The notes under the pieces: model-generated
Told to the model about the DNA's origin: nothing
Database searches by the model: none
What the model saw: the letters and a program-made list of their open reading frames with translations, nothing else
Translations under genes and position numbers: made by a program
Shown: in pieces, positions 22,601 through 33,159 of the stretch
How the letters are laid out: every line of letters starts with the position of its first letter
Position numbering within the stretch: the first letter of the stretch is position 1
Assembly: GCA_002110485.1 (NCBI GenBank)
Contig: MOWL01000023.1
Coordinates: 248,001-312,000 of the forward strand
DNA: 64,000 nucleotides
Direction of reading: 5' to 3'
DNA from: Emergomyces orientalis
Taxonomy: Eukaryota > Ascomycota > Eurotiomycetes > Onygenales > Ajellomycetaceae

Positions 22601-24966
22601 ATGGAAGTCCCGGCGGCGCCTCCGCCGCCGGGAGTGGAACCGAATTTCATCGACCCAGTTTCCAGAAGCGGACAGGGGATTGTGGTGAATGCGGTGTTTC
22701 TACCGTTAGCGGTGCTCACCGTGCTTGTGCGGTTGTTGACGAGGGGGATTTTTCTAAAATATATTGGGTTTGATGATTGTGAGTTCCTTTTGCTTGCCTT
22801 TTTGTGCGGGATGGCAACGAAGGTGGAGAAAGATGATTGAAATATTTTGTGGTGTGCTGACCATATTTTGTGCGTAATGGAAACAGATGTTATGGTATTT
22901 GCACTGGTATGTGATTCAGTTACAGTTATTGTTATTCCTATCCGCCGCATTAGTCTGAGTCGATGTTTCTTGTCTGCTCCAACGACGGACAGAAAGACCC
23001 ACATGTCTATGTTACATACGATATATCGCATGAGTAGTTGTCTTGCTGGAAGAGGGATATGATATATGCGCTAATAATGGAATGGTGTATCAAAATCCAT
23101 TTAGCTCTGCGTCATCGCTTTCGCCATCATCATGATCATAGGTATGTTATACACTACATATTTTCTACGCGTCGACGGGATATGCCGGCGTAAAACAAGG
23201 CACAAGGGTCTAACTATCGAACCTTGAACAGCTGTGGATTACGGTTTGGGAAAACACATATGGGACATTCCGCTATCCCGACATATATCATATCTTCGGG
23301 TACGCCCCTTTGCGCCTGAGCCCTCCAGAGAATATTCCCGAACCCACGGAGTGTTTGCGAAATTACTAACCTAAATAATAATATTAAATCCAGCTCACCA
23401 TGGGGGAAAGCATCCTCTACATCTGCGGCGCCGCCGGGGTGAAAATCTCCATAATCCTGTTCTACCTACGAATCTTTCCCCCTTCTCGTGTGCACATCGT
23501 CTGCGACGCTCTCATAATATTTATTCTCTGCTATAGCATAGCCTGCATCTTCGTTATTATATTCATGTGCCAACCCGTTGACAAGTTTTGGAACGTGCGG
23601 ATCACGTATGGTAGCTGCGTGAATCGGGCGGCGGCGTACTATGCGAATTCGGGCCTGTCGATTGGGACGGATATTATGACGTTGGTTATTCCCATGTGAG
23701 TTGATATTTTATATATTTCTTCCTTTGTTTGGGTGCATCTTTCGGTAGTGAAGAAAGACAAGATAATGGGAAGAAAAGCAAAGGTGTTGAGCTGACATGG
23801 CGAAATTTTTTAACTCCTCTACAGGCCTTTAGTTCGTAGATTGAACATTCCATTCCGACAGAAGATAATAATTGCTTGTATCCTCGGGATGGGTGCATTG
23901 TGAGTTTTTTTCTTATTCCTATATGAAGCTAGAAACCTGCCCACAAATATGAGCTCATTCCTCTTTTCACATCCTCCTCTTCAATTCGAAAAATTCACTA
24001 ACTACCGAATGTTCTTGCAGCGTTTGCATCATCAGTGTAATCCGCTTGTTCTCTATTTACCGCCTTTTCACACAACCTGACTCGACGTGTTAGTCAAACT
24101 CCATCTTTCTCTTGGATGCTTCCACCTCCACATAAACTATCATTAACAATGTCTCACTAGGGCACGCAAACACCGCCACGATCTGGTCCATTCTTGAAAT
24201 CTACATCGGCATAATCCTCGGCTGCGCTCCAACCCTCCGTCCACTTTTCATCCATTTCTCCCCCAGCCGTCGCCCGCCGCACGGGGAATCATCCGGGGAC
24301 TCCTCAACGAGCTCCTCTAACAGCTGGCGGCGATGGTTTTCGAAGCTGCAACGCCGGCTATCGCTTTCTACATCCAATGTTAGTATTAGTTTTGGTGGTG
24401 GCGTTGGTGGCGGGAAGGAAAGACGCGGATCGACCTTTAAGTACAAGTCGAACGTCAATGCGGGCCGGATTGAGGTTGGATTACCGCCGCTGCCGCCGTC
24501 ACCGGCAGTGAGGGAGAGTTATTGGGATGTGAGGGAGGGGAGGGAGACGTTGGGGAGGCATCTCCACCCTGGATTAAGTGGGTTTTTTACGGGGAAGAGA
24601 AGGGGAAGAGGGACGGGGAGGGGTGAGGAGGTGGATATTGCGCTTGAGCAGCATGAGGATGATGGTGGTGGTGGTGAGGCGGATGGGGATGGAGGGGGAG
24701 GGGTCGCGGGATGGGGGGACCTAGAGGCTGGGGTGCAGAGGAACAACGAGAGGGCAAGGAGCAGGGAAGAGTGGCCGCCATTAGGGGAATATGTGCTCGA
24801 TGAAGAGGTGAGCCAGAGTCCTAGTTCTAGTGCCACTGTTTCTGGGGATGGCACTGGGAGTGGGAGTGGAAATGGCAGCCGCACCAGCAGCAATGGAAAT
24901 GATAATGGCGGTGGTAACCGAGGCGATGATACGAGAAACAATCGTACTGGCGATCAAGACATATGA
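22601..24966 (+). CDS. Seven-transmembrane rhodopsin-domain (Pth11-like) protein
   Basis: Eight exons (22601-22778, 22887-22906, 23105-23141, 23232-23299, 23394-23695, 23825-23899, 24021-24088, 24161-24966) give 517 residues. The membrane part follows the fungal rhodopsin domain found in Pth11-like receptors: RLLTRGIFLKYIGFDDYVMVFAL, then DYGLGKHIWDIP, GVKISIILFYLRIFP, MCQPVDKFW and the final helices with HANTATIWSILEIYIGIILG. These are the conserved blocks of helices 1 to 7. There is no N-terminal CFEM domain. The C-terminal 270 residues are cytosolic, rich in Gly, Ser, Arg and Asp and probably disordered. Pth11 proteins sense host or nutrient cues; here this is only inference. Exon 2 is just 20 nt and is needed to rebuild the FDDYVMVFAL block. 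Confidence 0.85.
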
Positions 24967-25630
24967 TACGACGTTATTAATTTACGGATATGTTTGTGTT
25001 ATTATTTTGTTTACGCGTCTGGGTAATCATGGATATTTGCCTGAAGGTTTTTGCTCGCATTTAATGTTAGCCAGCAGAGGAGTTGCCAACGTGTTTAATT
25101 AGTACTGTTTAACTATATAACCATATATTTTAACATTTTAATTCCATATGCATATAGTATTTCACTATGCCCTCCATAATCTCAGTTTCATTTTTAAAAT
25201 AACTCATAAATATATTTTCTATCTCTCTCCTAAACAACCTCCCCTTCCCCCTATTCCTCTTCTCTCGCTAAATAACCCATATCACATGACCTGGAGCAAT
25301 CACATGATCTCCCCATCTCAACGCCCGCAAAAACTCCGAATAGCAAACCAACTTCCTTCTTTCCCTTCTCCAATTGAATCTAAACAGACGGGTTTCCTTT
25401 GTGCCGGAAACCAATTGATCAAACTCCTTTTCTTCTAGTCATTGTCGCACCCCATTTAAGAAAAAAAGGAAAGGGAATCCCCTCACCCGTTTGCTCCGCC
25501 GATTTGACCGCAGGCACCGAATACAAACCGGGGATACACAGATACAGCCGAAACTGAGAGAGGCTGTCAATTCCGGGGGTCACATAAACAAGTATACCCA
25601 CATATACAGTTTGGAGATATCGAAGACGAG
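24967..25630. other. Intergenic, no gene seen
   Basis: AT-rich 3' flank of the Pth11-like gene, then more GC-balanced DNA that probably holds the Mic19 promoter and leader. Two TCACATGA-like sites lie near 25284-25306. No gene is supported. Confidence 0.55.
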
Positions 25631-26853
25631 ATGGGAGCGGGCGGATCGAAACCCGCGACAACGGGGGCTGCGACTAGACATGTCTTTTCGAGGTGAGTCG
25701 GGTTTTGGAGGGGTTAGATTCGCATTTATTTTGTGCGTTTTTGCAGCAGCTGCTTCAGTTGTGTTTATGGATATACTTTTATGCGGGTTATTCTATTTGA
25801 TTGGGTTTGCGGTTTTGGGAAGGGTTCCATTGGGCTGGACGGCGCTGGGTTGGGAGTGGACTGTATAGCCGTTGAGCTGTCGGGGAGCAGAGAAGAGTAC
25901 TTGATACCTCTGCGGGGAAAGAGGGAAAAGAGGACAATTGTAAAGAAGCAGAGGAACTTTTAGCTGCTGGCCATTATATGACGGCCGTTGTTGCTGGTTG
26001 AATCTTTGTTTCTTTTTCACGCTGTGTTTTTGACCCGAAATTTCATATTTCAGTTTAATGATTTCTTTTTGTTCTATTTTTGTTTTGATCACGAAGAAAG
26101 AGTGCAAACAGCTAACCCATGCGGGAATTGTGAATTTACAGCGAGACCCCAGTACAATTCTCACAAGGATTTGTTGAGTCCTTGCAGGCGAGCTCAGAGG
26201 TATGTACATATGCCTATCTCTAACAATCTCCCTTCCCCTCCACCTCGAGTCAGGCATACATCCGGTATTCCGCAAAATCTATATACACAGACTAAACCAA
26301 CCCAAAAACCCTATAGACCGACTCCTCCCGCGCCCAAACAATAGAGCTCCACATCCAAAACCGCATCGCCGCAGAGCTCGAGCGGATCCGCGCCCGCGAA
26401 ACACAAACACTCGCTGACCTAGAAAAGCGCATTGCGGACCAATCCCAACCCCCATCCCGAAAGCAACCCACAGAAAATTCCCAATCCCAATCCAGCCCCT
26501 CACCCTCCCTCTCCCTCGATGCCCCGCGCGTCCCTTTCGCCGGCCCCGGTTCCGCGGCTGAGCTCTCCTCTCCATCCTCCACAGAATCCACAGCTACCAC
26601 CCCAAACGGCACACCGATAAAGGAACTGAGCAGCGCGCTGGTTCAGCAGGAGATTTCGGCGCTGAGCGCAAAGTTGGCGGAGAGGCGGAAGGTGCGAGAC
26701 TTGGATGAAGGGGTGGAGAAGGCGCGGGAGGAAGTGGTGAGATGTTTGAGGGGGAATGAAAAGAGGCCGTTGGATTGCTGGAGGGAGGTTGAGGGATTTA
26801 AGAGGGAGGTTGGACGGTTGGAGCGACTGTGGGTGGAGAAAGTTGTTGGGTAG
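25631..26853 (+). CDS. mic19: MICOS complex subunit Mic19
   Basis: Three exons (25631-25692, 26142-26199, 26317-26853) give 218 residues. Mic19 is a peripheral inner-membrane component of MICOS, which builds mitochondrial crista junctions. The N-terminus MGAGGSKP carries a consensus N-myristoylation site, as in other Mic19/CHCHD3 proteins, followed by RHVFSSETPVQFSQGFVESLQ, the conserved DUF737-type segment. A helical ELHIQNRIAAELERIRARE coiled coil leads to a Pro/Ser-rich linker, a second helical region and a CHCH-like end with two cysteines spaced CX10C (RCLRGNEKRPLDCW). A single pair rather than two is also seen in yeast Mic19, as far as I recall. The first intron, 449 nt, is the longest found in this window and hides the short first exon. 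Confidence 0.88.
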
Positions 26854-27326
26854 GCAGGGGGTGTTTTGTGGTCGAATTTTGTGATGGTGGTCTACCGGTG
26901 GCCAATCGCGGTTGAGATATGGGTAGGGAAGTGTTTTATATAGATGAGATATTATTTTGCATTATTTATTTTTTCCTCTGAAATGTATACATAAAGTTTT
27001 TGTTTGCCGCGATTTTCCACTCCCTATCTGGTATGTTTTTAGGGTCTCAGAATATTTCCAATTGGTTTTATGGCGCACCACCTTTTCACGATGGAGCGAA
27101 AAATAATAAGCTTTAATGAAATATAAGAATTAGATTACGCCTCCTACGTCGTCCTAGAGCAGAATTGATTTCTGCTTTTTGCAATTCATGCAGTAGCTAT
27201 TAACAGGTTGGCGCGCTTTCCCTCTATCCATCTCGATGTTATAGCGTCTGTCCCATGATAAATCAGTGTAAAAATACAAAAATATCCCCAAAAGCCCTCT
27301 AGAACACACAGCATATATGATCGGTT
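26854..27326. other. Convergent 3' intergenic region
   Basis: The 3' flanks of Mic19 (plus) and Pop1 (minus) meet here. The sequence is AT-rich with no coding signal. Confidence 0.6.
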
Positions 27327-30300
27327 TCACACAACCTCCCAAACCCCCAACCTCCCCACCCTCTCTCCCGCAGACCGGACAATACATATCCTAGCCAACT
27401 TCTCCCTAGAAATACTCCCTTTTACTCCCTTTTCCCCCTTTACCGCCTTCCCAAATACCTTAACTGACCCCTTCCCCCCACTCTCCCCAGGAGAAGAGGG
27501 GCGATCTAAGCCCTCACAGCCAGAGCCATCATAAACACCCACCCTCTCAACCAACACAGAGGCAACCCCCGTTCCCCTTCCCGCCGCCAAATTATAGTTC
27601 CCCGTCGTGACGAAGCCAATCAAATCCTCCTCGCCCGGCATGGGTAGGTGAGCTGCTGGCTCCGGGTCCGCGGAGAGATTAGTGGGGAGTAGTTTGCTAC
27701 TGTTCTGGGCCATCGTCGCTTGCAGATGCTTCTGCTCCTTGCTCTGTTTCTGGGCGCTGGGTGTACGTGCTGAGGGGTTGAGGAGGGCTAGCCATTCGTT
27801 GCGTAGAGAGGGGTTTGTGGTTGGGAGGCGGTAGAGTCGGGCTCGCGGGGTTGGGGTACCGCGGTTGATGAGGGTGAGGTTTACGGTGGCCAGGGCAGGA
27901 TGGGTGAGGAGGGATTGGAGTGGGAGGGGGAGGGTGACAGGAGGTTTTTGGTTTGCTTTTATTTTGAGAATAGTATAAGCAGTAGGGGGCGGGAGGTGGT
28001 GGATGTGAAGAGGTGGAGGGGGTGGCTTGGTATTTGTATATGTATAGGCGGCGGTTGGTGAGGTGAATTTGTTCTTCTGCTGCTTGTCCGTCTTTTTTCT
28101 CTCTGCTTCGCTAGTTTCCTGCTGGTTACTCTCCTCTGAGGTGTGTAATTGCTCTTCTTCGAAGATGAAGGCGGCGGTGGTTGAATCCTCAGGTTTGGCT
28201 GGTACCTCTTCTGATTTAGGGGTACTGGGTAGAACAAGTCGCTCCCAATCACAAGCCCAACCCTGTCCAATCTCACCCTTCTTCGCCCCTCCTAGATCGA
28301 TACTATCGTATGCGATACGTTTCTGTCTCGGTTTACGCTCCCATTCCCTCCTTCGAATCTCCCTCTCTCGTAATTCCCACGCCCATCCCGCGTTTGTCCC
28401 GGGGTAGTCACCTGGGAACCAAGGCTCACCACTCTCAAACGCAAGTTGCTGCTTTTCCAGCAGGCCCCCAAAGCGAGGGTTTCCACCAGAAGACATAGGA
28501 TAGTACATGATCGAATACCAGACCGGCACAACGCATTTCCAAGGTAACAAGACCGTGTAGGTGCCCTGGGAATTTCCTCCGTTGGATAAAGATTTTGGCC
28601 GTGATGCGAGGATAAGGACGGGGATATGGGGGTCTGTAGGTTTCGGTGACGGATAGTCGCCTGGCTTGGCCAGGGATTTCCGGCGGTTAATAGCCTTTTG
28701 GCTAGGTAGAAGACGGGAGGCAGTTAATCGCGCGGGGCGGGAAAATATGTCTGGTTTACGTTGTGTTGAGTCAGGATTCCATGATGAAAGGAGAACTGCA
28801 AGTTCATTCGGACGGGACTCTGAAGTCGGGGGCTTAATGGTTCGAAGGGGATGGCGTAGACGAGGGTCGGAGATATTGAAAGCTAGCAGAGCATTCTGCG
28901 GAAGTGAAGCTGCATTCGTGAGGTCCGCAAGGGAAACCCATGTTGCTTCAGGGGAACCCTCTGGCCATTTCGTCTCGTGGGATGGAGGTATGGGCTGGAG
29001 AGCAGCGAACAATGTCTCCGTCGCACCAGGCCCAGTAATATCAATACTTCCAATATCAAATCTAAGGTCCTCGACCATAACTTGCGGGCTCTGGATTTTT
29101 GCTGCTTTCAACAATTCCTCCCACACCTGCAAGAACGCTGACGGATGAACTCTTAAAAACATCTTCCGCCTAGGTTTCTTCGGCTTTCTCCCGACATCAA
29201 CCATCTCGACATCCCCATCTCCATCCGTCTTCTCCACACACCAAACGAGGGTAACGGGTACAATAGGTCTTTGCTCCCCCTCCCTCTCAAACAGCCAAAC
29301 TTCCAAACTCCTCGTCCCAGACTTCCACTTCCTCCCCTTACTCCCCCACGCTTCCTCCCCAACAACTCCCAACATCCTAAACAGTCCTTCCAAGCTTGCC
29401 TCGAGCCCCTCCAACCCAATAGTCGAGATATAACTCATATCCCACGCAACCGCACCTCTTGCACCACTAGCCCTATGCGTAGGCCTGTAGCTCTTCTCCG
29501 TAGGACTTAATGGCACCACAAACCGCCACAACGGTTCCTTGGGGCTCATCATGTGCGCTCTCTTCGCATGGAACATGTGCGTGGGCAACCAAGTCTTACA
29601 CCGCTGGCGCTTTTTGAACTTCGACTGCGGCTTTTCGGGATGGGAGAGTCTGTTTTTCTTAATTTTGGGTACGCGGGGTGCTATGTTGACGTCGTGTGTA
29701 GGCTTTTTATTCGTGCCCTGCCCACTCCCGTCCACCTCCTCCTCAGGGGCAGGAGCTTGTGATGATGCCGCAACTTTGTTCGCAGCTCGTTTAGCTTTAG
29801 AGCGGGAATTGAGATTCTGCAACCTTCTAGCAGTCTCTAATCGTAAGCGTAGGAGCTTCGTAGGTTTGCGTCGTCGAGCTGTGACTGTCGGGGTATTATC
29901 CTCAATCATCTAATCCTCCCACTCAAAATAATAAATATGAGCATAGGAACCGCAATAACACACACATACAAACAACAAACAGAAAACTAAAATAAAAACG
30001 CCTCTTACCTCCCTCTTCGCCCTCGCTCTCAACCGACTCGGCACCCTCTTGACATTATGACTAGCAGTCCTCCTCCTCAAGTCCCTCGGAACCTTTTGAA
30101 AGGCCCTAGATGCCAATGCAGCTTTCGAATTGCGGATCCCCGCCTCCAGCGCGCGGATCTCAAACTCCCGCGCTGCTACGAAGGCGGATACATCGAGCTC
30201 GCCGGTCTTGGAGAGCGCAGCATCGGAGCTCTGTACGGCGAGGGTGCGGGCATCGTATGTCCTGGCACGTTTTCGCGCTGAGGAGTCAGAGGCGGGTGTG

Positions 30301-30359
30301 TTACGTTTTGTTGTTGTTTTTGTGGTGGACAAAATGGTACGGGCCGGTTTTGGGCCCAT
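27327..30359 (-). CDS. POP1: Pop1, RNase P / RNase MRP protein subunit
   Basis: Two exons (30359-30009 and 29909-27327, 99-nt intron) give 977 residues. Pop1 is the largest protein of nuclear RNase P and RNase MRP, which process pre-tRNA 5' ends and pre-rRNA. The N-terminal POP1 domain is clear: RRTASHNVKRVPSRLRARAKRE at the end of exon 1, then TWLPTHMFHAKRAHM and RPTHRASGARGAVAWDMSY. The POPLD domain is in the middle, with MSSGGNPRFGGLLEKQQLAFE and PWFPGDYPGTNAGWAWE. The C-terminus has LPMPGEEDLIGFVTTGNYNLAAGRG, which is also conserved. Lys/Glu/Thr-rich linkers account for the length over yeast Pop1. The exon 2 frame has its own ATG right after the acceptor, but the conserved exon 1 sequence shows that it is not the start. 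Confidence 0.93.
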
Positions 30360-31019
30360 TGGGTGTGAGGGGCGTCTGGGCCCGTGTGGTAGAGAAAGTT
30401 TGGTGGTAATTTTGCTGGACTGATACTCTGATGCATCAATATTTATTCAAATCATTTTTTGTTTGAGGGCTGTTTTGGCGGCGGGAAGAGAGGCTTGGCG
30501 TTAGTGGGCCGTGTTCCTGTGGAGGGAGATCTGATAACGAATGGATAAATAAATAAATAGCTTGTTGGCAGCCTGGATGCAGCAGACGAAAACCTAAGAT
30601 AGAAGAGAAAAAAACAAAACAAGACACTTATAATATTTATGATTGTTATCTATCCAAATGCCTTTTTCTTTCATTGGTCAATTGCCCTGAAAATCTGGTG
30701 GAATTGACTGCTGGAGCGGGTTCTCTACTGGTTTAATTCTATATACCACCCTTGGCCATCTCATCCCTGATTCTAGCTGATTATTTATCTATTACAGCGG
30801 AACTACAATTATATGAACTTAATCAACTTATACAACTCGAATTGATTGATTTCTATTTATGATTTGTTGCCATTAAGGTCCTTCAATCAACGCATTTTAT
30901 ATATTCGTCTAAAACAGACACGGTCACAGGTAAAGCACCCCGGTGCCGAAAATATGGAAGTTCTCACCCATATAGGTTAACTGTTCTAACCAACCAGCAA
31001 TTACTCCATATTTCAGTCT
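30360..31019. other. Intergenic, Pop1 promoter side
   Basis: DNA between the Pop1 start (minus) and the 3' end of the peroxiredoxin gene (minus). The half near Pop1 should hold its promoter; the other half, AT-rich, the peroxiredoxin 3' flank. No gene is seen. Confidence 0.55.
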
Positions 31020-31938
31020 TTACAGCTTGGATAAGACAGCTTCAGCACTCGATACCTATAATTAACGATTTATCTAATCAGTAACCCGGCTCTCCAGAAA
31101 TTGTTAAACACACCATGAATGTTGTCACATGATGCAAACATACCGTGACACCTCGCCCAGGTTCATTCTCAGCGTACACCACCTTGCCGTGGTCAATGAT
31201 GAGAGCATATCGACTTGTCCGTTCGCCCATGGTCCAGCCAATACTCTTGGAGAACGCAGCCTCCGCATCGCTCAGGAAAAGCTAGAACAAAAAACGATTT
31301 ATGTTAGCCATTTGGTTTCACACCCCATTCTTCACGATATCTTCCGGAAAGGAACAGGTAGTTAGGTAGGTGGGTAGTCGCACAATATCATTTCCTGTGA
31401 CCTTATTCGCCTTTCCCCACGCGCTCATCACGAATGCATCATTGTAAGCAATAACGGCAACAACATCGACGCCCTTCGCTTTGATCTTTTGCAGGTTCTC
31501 GATGTAGCCAGGGAGATGGTTTGCAGAGCAGCTAGGCGTGAACGCACCTAATATATCATCAATTGCATGCATTAGTGCGGGGTTATTCGCAATAAAACAC
31601 TGGTTTCGCCTTTCCGAACAAAAAACCAATGGAGGAGGCAAAAGTCGCAGGAATTGGGCATCGTCTTATGGAATGAACGGGGGCCTTAATTGACGTACCA
31701 GGAACAGCAAATAGGACCACTTTCTTATCTGCCCATTCCTTGGAGGCGTTGTATGTTTGCGGCATACCACAGGCAGTGATTTCTCCCTTCTCTTCGCTCC
31801 AAGGGATGTATCTATCCCCGATATCGTGTATTAGCCATTGGCCCATCCATTATTCGGGATGCCCGTTAGTAATTGGAGGGGTTCTCACGTAAATTTGACG
31901 TCCTCAGGGAAATTGTCTCCAGCCTTGAGAGGGGCCAT
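31020..31938 (-). CDS. Peroxisomal Prx5-type peroxiredoxin (Pmp20 / Asp f 3 family)
   Basis: Five exons (31938-31889, 31811-31699, 31547-31384, 31281-31144, 31055-31020) give 166 residues, close to the 168 of Asp f 3. It reduces H2O2 and alkyl hydroperoxides. The peroxidatic cysteine is Cys61 in GAFTPSCSANHLPGY, the conserved TPxC motif. The pattern KFTYIPW, ACGMPQTYNASKEWADKKVVLFAVPG, VVAVIAYNDAFVMSAWGK and FLSDAEAAFSKSIG fits the Pmp20 family. The last exon, 12 codons, ends in Ser-Lys-Leu, a perfect type 1 peroxisomal targeting signal. If the last intron is kept, translation stops after 21 other residues and the signal is lost. Its upstream neighbour on the same strand, beyond a small unidentified frame, is a D-amino-acid oxidase, an H2O2 source. 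Confidence 0.92.
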
Positions 31939-32383
31939 AGTTATATGTTGATAATGCGATGTTGTTCTAAACTGAAACGGGCTGTATGCAAGTTAAAAGC
32001 TGCATCCGATGAAGGATCCGGAAATAGGTTTCGGCGATGCTTCTGAAGCGATAGTACTTATAGCTAGAATTTAAAGTCTAGAAAGGATCTGGATTGCTAC
32101 TTTTGAACGACAGAGAGATTAAGAAACGGGCGTGTCCGGCCGGTGTTAATCAATAATCAGCTTGTCGGTGATAACTATCAACGAGAGGACCACCCTCCGA
32201 GAGCGGAGACCAACAACAAGTAGCTCTCCGCCATTTTTGTACGGAAAGGTACCTTGGATTGAATGGCCCATCTGCCCCGCCAAACCTCCTAATTCAACCC
32301 CGCCAACCCGCCGTCTTTGTCCCCTCACATCAACATCAAAAACTTACCGGACGCCGCGCACGAGGAGCCACGCGACTTTTTGA
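31939..32383. promoter_or_regulatory. Peroxiredoxin upstream region
   Basis: The promoter of the minus-strand peroxiredoxin should lie here. No specific stress-response element is assigned. A plus-strand frame begins within it (32259) but is not thought to be coding. Confidence 0.4.
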
Positions 32384-32749
32384 CTATGGTGACAATTCCT
32401 CGATAGAATTCTTACGATCCCCACCTACAACCAGATATGTAGAGAATCGGGATTTATCAAACCTCCAAAATGCGGACTCAGTATCATCGGCATTTGCTTC
32501 TGAGTCACAACCAGCTGGGCTCCAGCCGCTGCCATCCGTATCACCCGACCTTGAGTGGAATTCTACTGCTTTCGGGCCAAGTTCTAGCATGGTGGGCAGA
32601 CCAGGCGTGTTGATACTAAGTTTGACAGTGGGCGTGCCGTCCATCGAAAATAGCGGTGCTACATAGTAGGTACTGGATATACGATAGCTCCATGGACCCC
32701 AGCTGATAACGGGACCATCAAGGTTCCCACGGCTCGAATTATTATTCAG
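32384..32749 (-). CDS. Unidentified reading frame, partial (exon-like)
   Basis: A minus-strand frame of 121 sense codons that opens right after a possible splice acceptor (GAAGTAG) and ends at TAG. The translation has the composition of a real globular, Trp/Tyr-containing protein: it includes GPVISWGPWSYR, APLFSMDGTPTVKL and FWRFDKSRFSTYLVVGG. I do not recognise the family. Upstream, near 32943, a short frame starts MAEDFVLLSILLVLG, which looks like a signal peptide and could be a first exon, but I could not find a splice that joins the two in frame, so no complete model is offered. It lies between the peroxiredoxin and the D-amino-acid oxidase, on the same strand. It may also be a decayed gene. 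A plus-strand frame of similar length overlaps it. Confidence 0.3.
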   Translation of the reverse strand: MNNNSSRGNLDGPVISWGPWSYRISSTYYVAPLFSMDGTPTVKLSINTPGLPTMLELGPKAVEFHSRSGDTDGSGWSPAGCDSEANADDTESAFWRFDKSRFSTYLVVGGDRKNSIEELSP

Positions 32750-33159
32750 CTACTTCAGGAGCTGCCTTGATACATCATCAAGCATCAAGTACGTTTATGC
32801 CATTCCTGACTCCTAGTGGTTCCGAAGATATTAGTTTTTGCCATTGCTGCTGCATCTTTGGCATTTTCATCTGGGTATGTCACTACCAAGGTAGTTAGTT
32901 CCCAGCACCAGAAGTATAGAGAGAAGGACGAAATCTTCCGCCATGGTGTGATGTGAGCAGAAAAATCAGTTCATGCCCCACAAGGGCTAGAAGAATTTGA
33001 TTCTAAAGTCCGCGGCAGAGACTGTGCAGACTCAGGTACTATAGAACTAGACTTTGGGCCTTCCCTTGGAAAATATCCTAGCTCTACTATTCATAATAAT
33101 ATTCAATATCAATCTTGATATGTGAAAATCATCAAATGCACTTTGCCACTAGGTACTGT
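32750..33159. other. Intergenic, possible upstream exon of the unidentified frame
   Basis: The 3' flank of the D-amino-acid oxidase. A minus-strand hydrophobic start (about 32943-32890) could be a signal-peptide exon, but this is not confirmed. Confidence 0.35.

Noticed and set aside
29907..29909. Pop1 start at the ATG of the large exon
   Set aside because: Conserved POP1-domain sequence lies in the upstream exon and joins in frame through a normal GT-AG intron.
32259..32666. Plus-strand frame of 135 codons
   Set aside because: It overlaps the minus-strand unidentified frame, is Pro/Ser-rich and has no family resemblance; the minus-strand reading has more protein-like composition.
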